DNA of 64,000 bases from contig NZ_MWMO01000013.1 of NCBI RefSeq assembly GCF_002556635.1, forward strand, positions 79,815 to 143,814, in the 5' to 3' direction. The DNA comes from Novosphingobium sp. PC22D (GTDB lineage Bacteria; Pseudomonadota; Alphaproteobacteria; Sphingomonadales; Sphingomonadaceae). Shown piece by piece: positions 8,958 through 17,514 of the stretch. Within the stretch, counting starts at the first letter, position 1. Each line of letters begins with the position of its first letter. Below the pieces are notes generated by a model, which was given only the letters and a program-made list of their open reading frames with translations, was not told the origin of the DNA and did not search any database. Position numbers and translations under genes: made by a program.

Positions 8958-9761
8958 GTGAACACGGAAAAGCGTGCGGCAACCGGTGCGAATGCCGAGC
9001 AAAGGCACCAGTTGGCGCGGGGCGCCGCGATCCCCCTTTATCATCAGATATACCTGACCTTGCGCGACGAGATCTCGCGCGGAGCCCGTCCTTTCGGTTC
9101 CGCGATGCCGACCGAGATGGAACTCGGCGAATCCTATCATGTCTCGCGCATCACGGCCCGCCGCGCGCTCGATGAACTGGCGGTGCGAGGCTATGTCGAG
9201 CGTCGCCGCAGGCTGGGCACCCGCGTCATCTATCGCGAGCCGCACAAGCCGATCGAGGCGCCGATCAACCAGGCCGTCGAGTCGCTGATCGAATTCGGTC
9301 AGAACACCGCGGTTAAGGTGATCGAGGTGACGACCGGTCCGGCCGACGAGACGATCGCCGAAAAGCTCGGCCTTTCGGAAGGCGAGCCCGCGATCCGGGC
9401 CGTGCGCGTGCGTTCGGCCAAGGGGCAGCCACTGGGCGTGATCATCAGCCATCTGCGCACGGGCCTTGGCGTTCGCTTCACGCCCGAGGATCTTACCGGC
9501 ACGCCGCTGCTCTCGCTGCTGCGCGATGCGGGGATGCACATCGGCGGCGCGGTGCAGACGATCGAGGCGATGAACGCCGACCCCGAAATGGCGACGCTGC
9601 TCAAGATCGAACCGCGCGCGGCCGTGCTCCATGTCGAGCGCCTCGTGGAAAACGATCGGGGCGAAACCGTGCTGGTGACCAACGCCTACTACCGCGCAGA
9701 CCGCTACCGCCTGACGCTGGACATGCACGAGACCGGGCAGTTCACCCCGCAGTTCGGCTGA
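8958..9761 (+). CDS. GntR-family regulator, HutC subfamily (UTRA domain)
   Basis: A 267-residue repressor-type regulator. Residues from about 20 to 85 form the GntR winged helix (PLYHQIYLTLRDEI..G....G..MPTEMEL...Y.VSRITARRALDEL...GYVERRR), followed by a UTRA effector domain of about 150 residues (LSEGEPAIRAVRVR, AAVLHVERLV, TNAYYRADRYRL). HutC-type regulators often respond to an amine, imidazole or sugar-phosphate effector and bind palindromic sites. I chose the GTG at 8958, preceded by GGAAGAGGGA, because the upstream frame is not conserved-looking. It is the best candidate, with the nearby IclR, for binding the shared TTGATAT-type operators; that link is inference. Confidence 0.85.
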   Translation: MNTEKRAATGANAEQRHQLARGAAIPLYHQIYLTLRDEISRGARPFGSAMPTEMELGESYHVSRITARRALDELAVRGYVERRRRLGTRVIYREPHKPIEAPINQAVESLIEFGQNTAVKVIEVTTGPADETIAEKLGLSEGEPAIRAVRVRSAKGQPLGVIISHLRTGLGVRFTPEDLTGTPLLSLLRDAGMHIGGAVQTIEAMNADPEMATLLKIEPRAAVLHVERLVENDRGETVLVTNAYYRADRYRLTLDMHETGQFTPQFG

Positions 9762-9819
9762 CTTGTCCGGACATCCGCGACCGCCTGCGACCCGAGGGCT
9801 CGTCCGCCGTCCGGGGCGG

Positions 9820-10674
9820 TCAGGGGCGGGGCGGCCGTTGATCGAGGAACTGCCGAATTTCCTCCGCCACCTCCTGCGCATCCACCAGCAGGAAACCGTG
9901 GGCCGCGCCGGGCTTCTCGATCATAGTGAGGTTGGCGATGCGATCGTGATGGCGCTGGGTCGGCTCCCACAGGTCGTCGCCCGGACACAACAGCAGCACC
10001 GGGTTGCGTAGCCGGTCGAGCGTGGCGAGGAAGTCGTACTCGTAGACCGCCTTGAAGCCCCATGGCAGTCTCGCGCCCGGGCGCAGGGCCTCGGCGAGCG
10101 AGGCGTGCTTCCAGTCCAGCCCGACGCGGCTGTCGTGCAGGGTTTCCATCACTCGCCACAGATCGCCGACATGGCTTGCATCGGCGCGCGGGGTGGGAAA
10201 CCGGTCGAGTTGGGCAAGGTGTTCGCTGCGTTCGCGCGCGTCGAAGGCGGGCAGGCTGACCATCACCAGCTTGCGCACCAGCGTCGGCTGGCTCGTCGCC
10301 AGTTCGGCCGCGGTGATGCACCCGGTGTGATACCCCATCACGTCGACCGGCTCGGAACCAATGAAGCCGGCGTGCCGCATCGTACCGATGAACAGCGCGG
10401 CGAATCTCGCGAAGGCGGGGATGCCGATGGGGCGAGAGGGCGGATCGCTGCCGCCGTAGCCGGGCGTATCGGGTGCCAGCACCACGCGGTCCTGCGCCAG
10501 AAGGGGCATGATCGGTTCGTAATCCATGCCGGACTTCGGCGTCTGGTGCAGGCAGACCAGCGGCGGCTTGCGCGGGCGTTGCGGCGCGGCGATGCGGTAG
10601 TGCACCTGGCCGTGGGGGCCGTCGCAATAGGCGCGGCGGACCTTGGGCAGCGCGACGGCTTTCGGACGCTTCAT
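9820..10674 (-). CDS. alpha/beta-hydrolase fold protein with His at the nucleophile position (GYHTG)
   Basis: A 284-residue alpha/beta-hydrolase fold protein. Visible landmarks are the oxyanion loop CLHQTPKSGMDYEP, the DTPGYGGSDPP turn, the elbow G-Y-H-T-G at residues 114-118 with His116 in the nucleophile place, a possible acid in CPGDDLW, and a normal C-terminal His in GAAHGFL. The His and Asp are therefore kept while the nucleophile is changed. That pattern would suit a reaction using acid-base chemistry, or a His-covalent mechanism, better than a classic serine hydrolase. It is divergent from the HMG-CoA-lyase-like operon at 11064 and shares its control region. Start ATG at 10674; the longer frame upstream is not plausible protein. 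Confidence 0.8.
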   Translation of the reverse strand: MKRPKAVALPKVRRAYCDGPHGQVHYRIAAPQRPRKPPLVCLHQTPKSGMDYEPIMPLLAQDRVVLAPDTPGYGGSDPPSRPIGIPAFARFAALFIGTMRHAGFIGSEPVDVMGYHTGCITAAELATSQPTLVRKLVMVSLPAFDARERSEHLAQLDRFPTPRADASHVGDLWRVMETLHDSRVGLDWKHASLAEALRPGARLPWGFKAVYEYDFLATLDRLRNPVLLLCPGDDLWEPTQRHHDRIANLTMIEKPGAAHGFLLVDAQEVAEEIRQFLDQRPPRP

Positions 10675-11063
10675 CGTGACCGCCCGGCTGTGATCATCTT
10701 CGGATATGGCCCCCCGCCGTCTCGATCGAGCGCGGATGCTAGGCATGCGTGAGCCTGCGCGGCATCGCCGGGTTGGAGGATGTTCGACAGGTGAGCAGCG
10801 GGCACCCGGTCTTCGCGGAGCGCAAGTCCGGCGCGCCGCGCCGGCCCGTCGGGTCACCGCGCGATGCGCGAACGCGGCGGGAGCGGGCCGGCCGTGGCTC
10901 CGTTCGTGCGTGCGGGAGAGCGAACGTGTGTGGCGGGGGTCGGAACCGTGCCGGTCTTGTCCGCCACGCGAGGAGAGAGAGCTTGCCCTCGCGGATATTT
11001 GATATAGAAATAGAACAAAATGGTCCGTCCCGGATAGCGAAAGGCAAGGCGCAAGGCAGCTCG
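10675..11063. promoter_or_regulatory. 389-bp divergent intergenic region with one TTGATAT-type operator
   Basis: No convincing gene: the open frames here have arginine-rich, low-complexity translations typical of GC-rich non-coding DNA. The only distinctive part is the AT-rich patch at 10994-11020 that carries operator copy 1, ending 45 bp before the start of the HMG-CoA-lyase-like gene. The region must supply promoters for that operon and for the divergent hydrolase. Confidence 0.6.
10999..11018 (+). promoter_or_regulatory. 20-bp inverted-repeat operator, copy 1 (TTGATATR-N4-TA-N3-CAA)
   Basis: TTGATATA, four bases, TAGAACAA: an imperfect palindrome (6 of 8 half-site positions pair). It matches copy 2 at 20144 in 17 of 20 positions, and copies 3 and 4 near 48.7-48.9 kb at the invariant TTGATAT, TA and CAA positions. 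Position 45 bp upstream of the operon start suits control of that promoter. Regulator unknown. Confidence 0.65.
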
Positions 11064-12017
11064 ATGGAGATACTGGTAAGCGAAGTCGGACCCCGCGACG
11101 GGCTCCAGAACGTGAAGGCGACGATGCCGACCGAGGCGAAGAAGGCGTGGATCGACGCGCTCGTCGCCGCCGGCGTGAGCGAGATCGAGGTCGGCAGCTT
11201 CGTTCCCCCCAAGCTGATCCCGCAACTGGCCGATACCGCCGAGATCGTCGCGCATGCGCGCAGGCATCCCGGCGTCACCGTGGCGGCGCTGGTTCCCAAT
11301 CGCCGCGGCGCTGAAGATGCGTTGGCCGCGGGCGCGCACAAGCTGACGCTGCCCTTGTCGGTCTCCGAGACGCACAGCCTCGCCAATCTGCGCAAGACGC
11401 ACGACCAGGTGATCGAGGAGGTGAAGGCCGTCGCGGCGATGATTCGCGGACGGCCCGAAGACCGCAGGCCCCATTTCGAAGGCAGCCTTTCCACTGTGTT
11501 CGGTTGCACCCTGGAGGGCATGATTCCCGACGCGCAGATCCTCTCGCTCGCGTCGCGGCTGATGGAGGCGGGTTGCGACGAGGTCGGCCTGTCCGACACC
11601 ACCGGCTACGCGACGCCGGGCGAGGTCAAGCGTCTCGTAAAGCTGGTCCGCGGCGAAGTGGGGGACGCGGCGGTGCAGGGCCTGCACCTGCACAACACGC
11701 GCGGGCTCGGCCTCGCCAACGTACTGGCCGGGATCGAGGTGGGCATTGCCACGTTCGACGCCTCGCAGGGCGGGCTCGGCGGATGCCCGTTCGCGCCCGG
11801 CGCCAGCGGCAACATCGTCACCGAGGACTTAGTGTTCATGTTGCAGTCGATGGGCTTTACCACCGGGATCTCGATCGAGGGGCTGCTCGAGGCGCGCAAG
11901 ATCGTCGCGGCGGCGCTGCCGGACGAACCGCTCTACGGCTTCATTGCGGACGCGGGCCTGCCCAAGGGCTGGGCGGGCGAAGGCGTTCAGACCCGAAACC
12001 TGAAGGAAGACGCATGA
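11064..12017 (+). CDS. HMG-CoA lyase-like protein (HMGL/DRE-TIM family)
   Basis: A 317-residue metal-dependent TIM-barrel lyase that would cleave a 3-hydroxy-acyl-CoA to an acyl-CoA plus a keto acid. The family signatures are all present: RDGLQ at residues 11-15, metal ligands HLHN at 218-221, and the catalytic Cys loop GGCPFAPGASGN at 239-250. It starts an operon with an isochorismatase-type amidase and two deacetylase-like proteins, joined by ATGA or TAATG overlaps. In that company it is more likely to cleave a substituted malyl- or citramalyl-type CoA ester made by the CoA-transferase at 18934 than to serve leucine breakdown. Start ATG at 11064, 45 bp from operator copy 1. Confidence 0.85.
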   Translation: MEILVSEVGPRDGLQNVKATMPTEAKKAWIDALVAAGVSEIEVGSFVPPKLIPQLADTAEIVAHARRHPGVTVAALVPNRRGAEDALAAGAHKLTLPLSVSETHSLANLRKTHDQVIEEVKAVAAMIRGRPEDRRPHFEGSLSTVFGCTLEGMIPDAQILSLASRLMEAGCDEVGLSDTTGYATPGEVKRLVKLVRGEVGDAAVQGLHLHNTRGLGLANVLAGIEVGIATFDASQGGLGGCPFAPGASGNIVTEDLVFMLQSMGFTTGISIEGLLEARKIVAAALPDEPLYGFIADAGLPKGWAGEGVQTRNLKEDA

Positions 12018-12694
12018 CACTCGGAACGAAAATGGTCAGCGACAATCGCACCGCCAGGCAGATCTTCGAAGACGTGATGGCCAATCCGGCCCGCGCGAAA
12101 TTCGGGTTCGGCAAGACGCTCGCGATCGTCAACGTCGACTTCCAGAACGCCTATACCAATATCGAGGAGTTCAAGACCGCCTACGAAACCGATCCGCGTC
12201 AGATCGAATATGCCAACACCATCTCGGCGCTCGCGCGCAAGGCGGGGATGCCGGTGATCTGGACGCACGTCGCCTACATGGACAGCGCCGCCGACGCGGG
12301 CGTGTGGGGCACGCGCACCGACACGCCCGACAGCCTGCAGAACATCAAGGTCGGCAGCCGCCGCCATGAGTTCGACGCGCGCTGCGAGATCGATCGGGGC
12401 GCCGACGCGATCTACACCAAGCGCATGCCCAGCGCCTTTTTCGAAACACCGCTGCAAAGCCTGCTGGTCTGGCACCAGGTCGATACGGTCGTGGTCACCG
12501 GCGGTTCGACCTCGGGCTGCGTCCGGGCGACGGCGGTCGACTCCTTGAGCCGCGGCTACCGCACCATCGTCCCGATCGAGACCTGCGCCGACAAGCACGA
12601 GAGCTATCACTACGCCAACCTGACCGACCTGCAGCTCAAGTATGCCGACGTCGTGCCCGTGCAGGACGTCATCGACTGGTTCGGAGGCCGATAA
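12014..12694 (+). CDS. isochorismatase-family cysteine amidohydrolase (N-carbamoylsarcosine amidase / maleamate amidase type)
   Basis: A 226-residue cysteine hydrolase. The catalytic triad is readable as Asp42 (VNVDFQNAY), Lys136 (YTKRMPSAFF) and Cys169 (STSGCVRA). In this family the Lys/Asp/Cys triad hydrolyses an amide or carbamoyl group, releasing ammonia. The length and the FGFGKTLAIVNVD start resemble N-carbamoylsarcosine amidases more than small nicotinamidases. Its ATG overlaps the stop of the lyase gene by 4 bp, and the next gene starts in its stop codon. Between two imidase-like genes and a lyase, its likely job is removing nitrogen from a half-amide; this is inference. Confidence 0.85.
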   Translation: MTLGTKMVSDNRTARQIFEDVMANPARAKFGFGKTLAIVNVDFQNAYTNIEEFKTAYETDPRQIEYANTISALARKAGMPVIWTHVAYMDSAADAGVWGTRTDTPDSLQNIKVGSRRHEFDARCEIDRGADAIYTKRMPSAFFETPLQSLLVWHQVDTVVVTGGSTSGCVRATAVDSLSRGYRTIVPIETCADKHESYHYANLTDLQLKYADVVPVQDVIDWFGGR

Positions 12695-13614
12695 TGCGCG
12701 AAGGCGAACGCGATCCCGGTCTCTACGATTTCCGGCCCTGGCGTGACCGCCCGCCGCTGGAATGGCCCGGGGGCAAGAAGGTGGCGGTCTGGGTCTCTCC
12801 GAACATCGAGTTCTACGAGATCGACCCGCCCGCCAATCCGCATCGCAAGTCGTGGCCCAGGCCGCATCCGGACATCGTGCCCTACGGCCATCGCGACTAC
12901 GGCAACCGCGTCGCCCACTGGCGTATGGCCGAGGTGATGTCGAAGCACGGCTTTCCCGGTTCGGTCAGCCTATCGGTGGCGATGTGCCAGCACATGCCGG
13001 AGATCGTCGCCGACGCGCAGGCGCGCGGCTGGGAGTTCTTCAGCCACGGCATCTACAACACCCGCTATTCCTACGGCATGGACGAGGCGCAGGAGCGCGC
13101 GATCATCGAGGATTCGATCAGAACCGTGCGCGAAGCCACCGGGCAGACGATCAAGGGCTGGCTGGCTCCCGCGCTGACGCACACGCCGCGCACGCTCGAC
13201 CTGATCGCCGAATACGGCCTGACCTATACCTGCGACCTCTATCACGACGACCGGCCGAATCCGGTCCACGTCAAGTCGGGCAAGCTGATCTCGATGCCCT
13301 ACAGCCTCGAGGTGAACGACCACTACGGCTTCTTCGTCTACAACATGAGCCCGCGCGAGTACGCCGAGACGCTAATCCGGCAATACGACCGGCTCGCGGA
13401 CGAGGGCGGAACGGTGATGTGCATTCCCTTGCACGCCTATCTGATCGGACAGCCGCACCGCATCGGCCCCTTCGAGGAAGTGCTGCGCCATATCGCCGCC
13501 GACGGGCGCGCCTGGATCACGCGCAGCGGCGACATCGCCGACCATTTCCTCGCGAGCGGCGGCTACGAGACCGCCGAGGCCGACACCGCGCGCTATGCAG
13601 GAGCCAGGGCATGA
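12694..13614 (+). CDS. polysaccharide-deacetylase-fold amidohydrolase (PuuE / imidase type), first copy
   Basis: A 306-residue NodB-like (beta/alpha) barrel protein of the PuuE/allantoinase-imidase branch rather than a sugar deacetylase: the canonical TFDDG motif is replaced by VSPNIEFYE, the second motif is FFSHGIYNTRY, and PYGHRDYGNRV is a typical imidase-branch segment. Enzymes of this branch open cyclic amides such as allantoin, succinimide or maleimide. It begins with a TAATG junction after a good GGAGG and overlaps the next, paralogous gene by 4 bp. The tandem pair may form a heteromer, or act on two different cyclic substrates. Confidence 0.75.
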   Translation: MREGERDPGLYDFRPWRDRPPLEWPGGKKVAVWVSPNIEFYEIDPPANPHRKSWPRPHPDIVPYGHRDYGNRVAHWRMAEVMSKHGFPGSVSLSVAMCQHMPEIVADAQARGWEFFSHGIYNTRYSYGMDEAQERAIIEDSIRTVREATGQTIKGWLAPALTHTPRTLDLIAEYGLTYTCDLYHDDRPNPVHVKSGKLISMPYSLEVNDHYGFFVYNMSPREYAETLIRQYDRLADEGGTVMCIPLHAYLIGQPHRIGPFEEVLRHIAADGRAWITRSGDIADHFLASGGYETAEADTARYAGARA

Positions 13615-14531
13615 GCCTCGATCCGCAATACCTGGAATATCCCATGCGCCGCAAAGGCATGGACCACGATCTCTACGAATGGTCGGCCATTCACGAGCGC
13701 GCTCCGCTGGCGCTGCCGGGCGGCGCGAAGATGGCCGTGGCGCTGCTGGTGTCGCTGGAATGGTTCCCGATCGTGCCGGGCGAGGCGCCGTTCAAGGCGC
13801 CCGGCCACATGCTGACGGCCTATCCCGATTTCCGCCACTACACCGCGCGCGAATACGGCACGCGTGTGGGCTTTTACCGCCTGCTCGACGCCTTCGGGAA
13901 GGCGGGCGCCAAGGCGACGATCGCGGTCAACGCGGCGATCGCGGAGCGCTATCCCACGATCATCGACGACATCGTCGCGGCCGGGCACGAGATCGTCGCG
14001 CATTCGACCGACATGGACGGCACGATCGACGGCTCTCTCGACGAGGCGGCCGAGCGCGCGCTGATCCGCAAGTCGCGCGACACGCTTGCCGCCGCGACGG
14101 GCTCGGCGCCCAAGGGCTGGATGTCGCTGGCCCGCTCGCAAAGCTGGAACACGCCGCGCCTGCTGGTCGAGGAGGGCTTCGCCTATGCGCTCGACTGGGT
14201 GAACGATGATCTGCCTTACCGGCAGACCACGCCCGCCGGAACGCTGGTCAACGTGCCCTACAACCACGAGCTGTCCGACCGGCAGATCATCGTCACGCAG
14301 CAGCATTCCGCCGATTCCTACGTCGAGCAGATGCAGGACGCCTACCGCTGGCTTGCCGGGGAGGCGGCCCCGCGCGTGCTGCCGCTGCACCTGACGCCCT
14401 ATGTCATGGGCCTGCCGTTCCGCATGGGCGCGTTCGAGCGCCTGCTGGGCTGGCTTGCCGAGCAGCCGCAGAGTGCTTTCCTGACGGCGGGCGATCTTTG
14501 TGCCGCGCTGCCCGAGAAAGCCCCGGAATGA
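13611..14531 (+). CDS. polysaccharide-deacetylase-fold amidohydrolase (PuuE / imidase type), second copy
   Basis: A second 306-residue protein of the same fold, clearly diverged from its neighbour. Its motif 1 reads LVSLEWFPI, motif 2 IVAHSTDMDG, and the segment HYTAREYGTRVGFYRLLD matches the imidase branch. The C-terminus has VLPLHLTPYVMGLPFRM where the first copy has CIPLHAYLIGQPHRIG, so both keep the conserved C-terminal His region. Expected role is metal-dependent opening of a cyclic imide or ureide in the cytoplasm. It is the last gene of the operon that starts at 11064 and is followed by a strong hairpin. Confidence 0.75.
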   Translation: MSLDPQYLEYPMRRKGMDHDLYEWSAIHERAPLALPGGAKMAVALLVSLEWFPIVPGEAPFKAPGHMLTAYPDFRHYTAREYGTRVGFYRLLDAFGKAGAKATIAVNAAIAERYPTIIDDIVAAGHEIVAHSTDMDGTIDGSLDEAAERALIRKSRDTLAAATGSAPKGWMSLARSQSWNTPRLLVEEGFAYALDWVNDDLPYRQTTPAGTLVNVPYNHELSDRQIIVTQQHSADSYVEQMQDAYRWLAGEAAPRVLPLHLTPYVMGLPFRMGAFERLLGWLAEQPQSAFLTAGDLCAALPEKAPE

Positions 14532-14571
14532 GAACGCGCCGCTTGTAGCGGCGGCGATTCGCGGTCCGGAA

Positions 14572-14607
14572 TGGGCTGCATCGCCACGCAAGGGACGATG
14601 CAGCCCA
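14572..14607. terminator. bidirectional hairpin between convergent operons
   Basis: A perfect 12-bp inverted repeat (TGGGCTGCATCG / CGATGCAGCCCA) with a 12-nt loop lies between the convergent genes ending at 14531 and 14617. There is no clear T tract on either side, but position and symmetry support a transcription end point for both strands. A weaker 6-bp hairpin lies at 14537-14553. Confidence 0.65.
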
Positions 14608-14616
14608 CGGGGAGGA

Positions 14617-15819
14617 TCAGTCGATCGCGGCGGCCTGTTCGAGGCTCTCGAACATCGCCTGGCGCAGCAGATAGGCGCGGCGCTTCTCGTCGTCGTTGAC
14701 CAGCGCCGCCATGGCGGCGCGGCGCTTCTTGTGCGCCTCGCCCTGGCCGGCGCGCATCGTTTCCATGTTCTCGATGGTCTGGCGTTGGGTGAAGTCGAAG
14801 GTGACCGTGCGACGCTGGCGATCGAACTTGTCTAGCAGGCCTGCGTCCGCTCCGTTCTTGATGATCTCGACCAGCTTGCCGCAGGCGTTGAAGGCATCAT
14901 GGATGCCGCTGTTCATGCCGAATCCGCCCAGCGGATTGTTGAGGTGCGAGGCATCGCCCACCAGTAGCACGCGGCCCTGGTTGAACTTCTTCGCCACGCG
15001 CTGGTGGACGCGATAGATCGTGCGGTGCTGGGTCTCGACCTTGCTGCCGTCACCCATGATGCCGGTGAAGACCTGGTTCTTCTTCTCGTCCGAGAGCAGG
15101 AAGGCTTCGTCTTCCTCGTTGGCAGGCACCAGCACGCGCCACACCGAGGGCACGCGCAACAGGACCAGCCATTCCTCCGGGTCGGAAACATAGTTCACAT
15201 AGGCGAGGCCGGGCATCCCCTCCTCGATCGGATACTTGGTCGAAAGCGTGAGGAAGCGCTCGGGATAAGTGAAGCCGTCGAATTCGATCTCGAGCCACTT
15301 GCGCACCACCGAATTGGCCCCGTCCGCCCCGATCAGATAGTTGGCGCGGACCTTTTCGATCCCGGTGGCGGTCTCGAGATAGACGTCGACGCCGTCGGCA
15401 TCCTGCTCGAAATACACGATACGGTGGCCGAACAGCACTTCGGCCTTGCCCTCGTCCCTGACGCGGCTCGAAAGCATGCGGGCGAGGTGATACTGCTCGC
15501 ACTGGATGCGGAAGGGGTAGCGCGTCACGTCCGAGATTTCGGAAAGATCGAAGCTCAGCACTTCGCTGCTCTTGCGGTCGCGCCAGTGATAGATCGGCGC
15601 CTTGAGACCCATTTCGATCAGCTTGTCCGTCACCCCCAGCTCATCGAGCATTTCGAGCGTCGGCGGATGGAAGGTCGACGCGCGCAGATCCTGCGCGCAG
15701 TCGAAGCCTGTCTCGCACAGGACGACGTCGACGCCGTGCTGCGCCAGATAGGCGGCGGCCACGCTGCCGACCGGACCTGCACCGGCCACGACGACCTGTG
15801 TCCTTCGGGTGGTTTTCAT
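14617..15819 (-). CDS. FAD-dependent aromatic hydroxylase (group A; UbiH/MhpA type)
   Basis: A 400-residue flavin monooxygenase with GAGPVG near residues 14-19, the DG motif IGADGANSVVRKWL, and the GD motif LLVGDASHLNNPLGGFGMNSGIHDA. The NNPLGGFGMNSG form is typical of the large group of phenol- and pyridine-acting hydroxylases (MhpA-like, MHPC-oxygenase-like), not of the salicylate hydroxylase type at 1754. So the window has two different ring hydroxylases. ATG at 15819 with AGGGGA upstream is preferred over an upstream TTG at 15837. It lies directly downstream of the Asp/Glu-racemase-family gene and is probably co-transcribed with it. Confidence 0.85.
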   Translation of the reverse strand: MKTTRRTQVVVAGAGPVGSVAAAYLAQHGVDVVLCETGFDCAQDLRASTFHPPTLEMLDELGVTDKLIEMGLKAPIYHWRDRKSSEVLSFDLSEISDVTRYPFRIQCEQYHLARMLSSRVRDEGKAEVLFGHRIVYFEQDADGVDVYLETATGIEKVRANYLIGADGANSVVRKWLEIEFDGFTYPERFLTLSTKYPIEEGMPGLAYVNYVSDPEEWLVLLRVPSVWRVLVPANEEDEAFLLSDEKKNQVFTGIMGDGSKVETQHRTIYRVHQRVAKKFNQGRVLLVGDASHLNNPLGGFGMNSGIHDAFNACGKLVEIIKNGADAGLLDKFDRQRRTVTFDFTQRQTIENMETMRAGQGEAHKKRRAAMAALVNDDEKRRAYLLRQAMFESLEQAAAID

Positions 15820-15868
15820 GAATTCCCCTAAGTTCAATGAAGACTGCGAAGACTGCGCGCCGGGCGTG

Positions 15869-16642
15869 TCAGAATTCGGCGAGAAGGCGGCCGAAGCCGG
15901 GCACCTTGTCGGTGACGCCGTTGGCGCGCAGCGCGTGCCAGTATGTGGCCGTGTTGATGGCGATCACGGGTTTTCCCAGCCAGAGTTCGGCGGCGGCGGC
16001 GAAGCGCGCGGTGCACAGGTTGGTGCCGACCTGGATCAGCGCTTCGACATCGTCGCCTTCGAGATAGTGGAAGGCCTCGCGAAGCGTGTCGTCGGGCACT
16101 TGCGCGATCTGGGTCCACGACCGGCAGCGCAGCGGCACGTCGCGCACGCTCTCGAAGCCATGGTCCGAAAGGTAGTTGCGCACCTGGTCGTTCGCGCTTG
16201 GCCAATAAGGGGAGACGAAGGCGACCTTGCTGATGTTGCCGTAGGCCCCCAGCGCGGCGGCGACCGCTTCGGCGCCGGTCGAGACGCCGACGCCCGCGAT
16301 CGATTCGATGTTCTCGCGCCAGCGGCGACCGCCTTCCGCGCCGCCGTAGAAGGTGACCGCGCTCATCCCCATTACGAGGTAGTCCGGGCGGCAGGTCATG
16401 ACACCGCGAACCGCGTCGGCGGTGCCGGCGTCGATTTCCTGAGTGCCGGCCATGAAAGTCTCGTCCGATACGGCCTGTGCGTCATCGACGATAATGCGGC
16501 TGTAGTGATTGGTGACACCATAGGGCCGCATGTCATCGAATTCGGGCTGGACGGTTGTGTTGGTCGAAGGGCCGAGTACGCCGAACAACTTGCGGAACCC
16601 CAGATTGTCTTTTCCTGGTGGCCCGCCGTTCGCAGGTTCCAT
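15869..16642 (-). CDS. Asp/Glu racemase superfamily protein (maleate isomerase / arylmalonate decarboxylase type)
   Basis: A 257-residue protein with the double-domain fold of maleate cis-trans isomerase and arylmalonate decarboxylase. The N-terminal FGVLGPSTNTTVQPEFDDM and the C-terminal GTNLCTARFAAAAELWLGKPVIAIN match this group. Only the second active-site Cys (in TNLC) is present; where maleate isomerases carry the first Cys this protein has VMGMSAVTFYGG. A single-Cys pattern is known from arylmalonate decarboxylases. So isomerisation of a maleate derivative is possible but decarboxylation must be considered. ATG at 16642 has GGAGGGA upstream. It precedes the flavin hydroxylase on the same strand with a 49-bp gap. 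Confidence 0.75.
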   Translation of the reverse strand: MEPANGGPPGKDNLGFRKLFGVLGPSTNTTVQPEFDDMRPYGVTNHYSRIIVDDAQAVSDETFMAGTQEIDAGTADAVRGVMTCRPDYLVMGMSAVTFYGGAEGGRRWRENIESIAGVGVSTGAEAVAAALGAYGNISKVAFVSPYWPSANDQVRNYLSDHGFESVRDVPLRCRSWTQIAQVPDDTLREAFHYLEGDDVEALIQVGTNLCTARFAAAAELWLGKPVIAINTATYWHALRANGVTDKVPGFGRLLAEF

Positions 16643-16903
16643 TTTCGTGTCCCTCCACTTTAATTGCCCTTTGCCGTGGCCTACGCCTGCGCTCCGGGCT
16701 CGGCGAGCATGCTGGGACGCACTGTTCGACAGGCGAGAAGGCGGGTTCGATCGACCGGTGATCCGAGCTTCGGGAGGGTCCGTGATCGCGAGCGGCGATT
16801 GCCGATCGAGGCGTGTCCGCCCCCGACTTCGCGGACTACAGGATCCGACGAGACGAACTACCGGAGCGCTTTGTGCGGCCAGATGTCGCCGTGGACCGGA
16901 CGA

Positions 16904-17512
16904 TCAGCTTTCGGCTTGCAGCACCGACCACGCCCAGGCGCGCGCATGCCGATCCGCGCGCTCGTGCGCGACAATGCGATCGTTCAGTTCCAGCGTCATG
17001 CCGATCGGGTCGAGCCCATTGACGAGGATCGTCTTGTGCTCGCCGTCGATCTCGAAAGACCAGTTCCGGCCCTCCGCGCGGACCTTCTGCGCGGGCAGGT
17101 CAACGGTGATCTCAAGTCCCGGCCGCGCCAGTGGGGCGGGGTCCAGCACCACCGGCAAGAGGCCGTTGCGGATGCAGTTGCCGTGGAAGATCGGACTGAA
17201 GCTCTCGGCGATGACAACGCGAAAGCCGTATTCGGCGAGCGCCCAGACGGCATGCTCGCGGCTCGAGCCGCTGCCGAAATTGCGTCCGCCCAGCAGGATT
17301 TGCGCGCCTTGCGATTCGGGCTTGTTGAGCACGAATCCGGGATCGGGCGTGCGCGTCGCCGCATCGGTATAGCGCCAGTTCGCGAAGAGCCCGTCGCCCA
17401 GGCCCTTCTTGCCGACCGTGCGCATCTCGCGCGAAGGGATGATGATGTCGGTATCGATGTTGTCGCGGATCAGCGGCACCGCGGTCGATGTGACGATGGT
17501 GAGCGGCTCCAT
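16904..17512 (-). CDS. LeuD-like small subunit of an aconitase-family hydro-lyase/isomerase, copy 1
   Basis: A 202-residue swivel-domain subunit. The motifs NIDTDIIIPSR, GGRNFGSGSSREHAVWAL and ESFSPIFHGNCIRNGLLPV are diagnostic of the 3-isopropylmalate dehydratase small subunit family, which also includes citraconate, maleate and dimethylmaleate hydratases. It follows its LeuC partner with a 2-bp gap. The neighbours (CoA-transferase upstream, no leuA/leuB) argue against leucine synthesis and for hydration of a substituted maleate in a catabolic route. A 261-bp gap with no recognisable gene follows before the racemase-family gene. Confidence 0.85.
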   Translation of the reverse strand: MEPLTIVTSTAVPLIRDNIDTDIIIPSREMRTVGKKGLGDGLFANWRYTDAATRTPDPGFVLNKPESQGAQILLGGRNFGSGSSREHAVWALAEYGFRVVIAESFSPIFHGNCIRNGLLPVVLDPAPLARPGLEITVDLPAQKVRAEGRNWSFEIDGEHKTILVNGLDPIGMTLELNDRIVAHERADRHARAWAWSVLQAES

Positions 17513-17514
17513 GG

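Noticed and set aside
9764..9773. 10-bp palindrome TGTCCGGACA just after the GntR gene
   Set aside because: Too short and too likely by chance in GC-rich DNA; no second copy or T tract.
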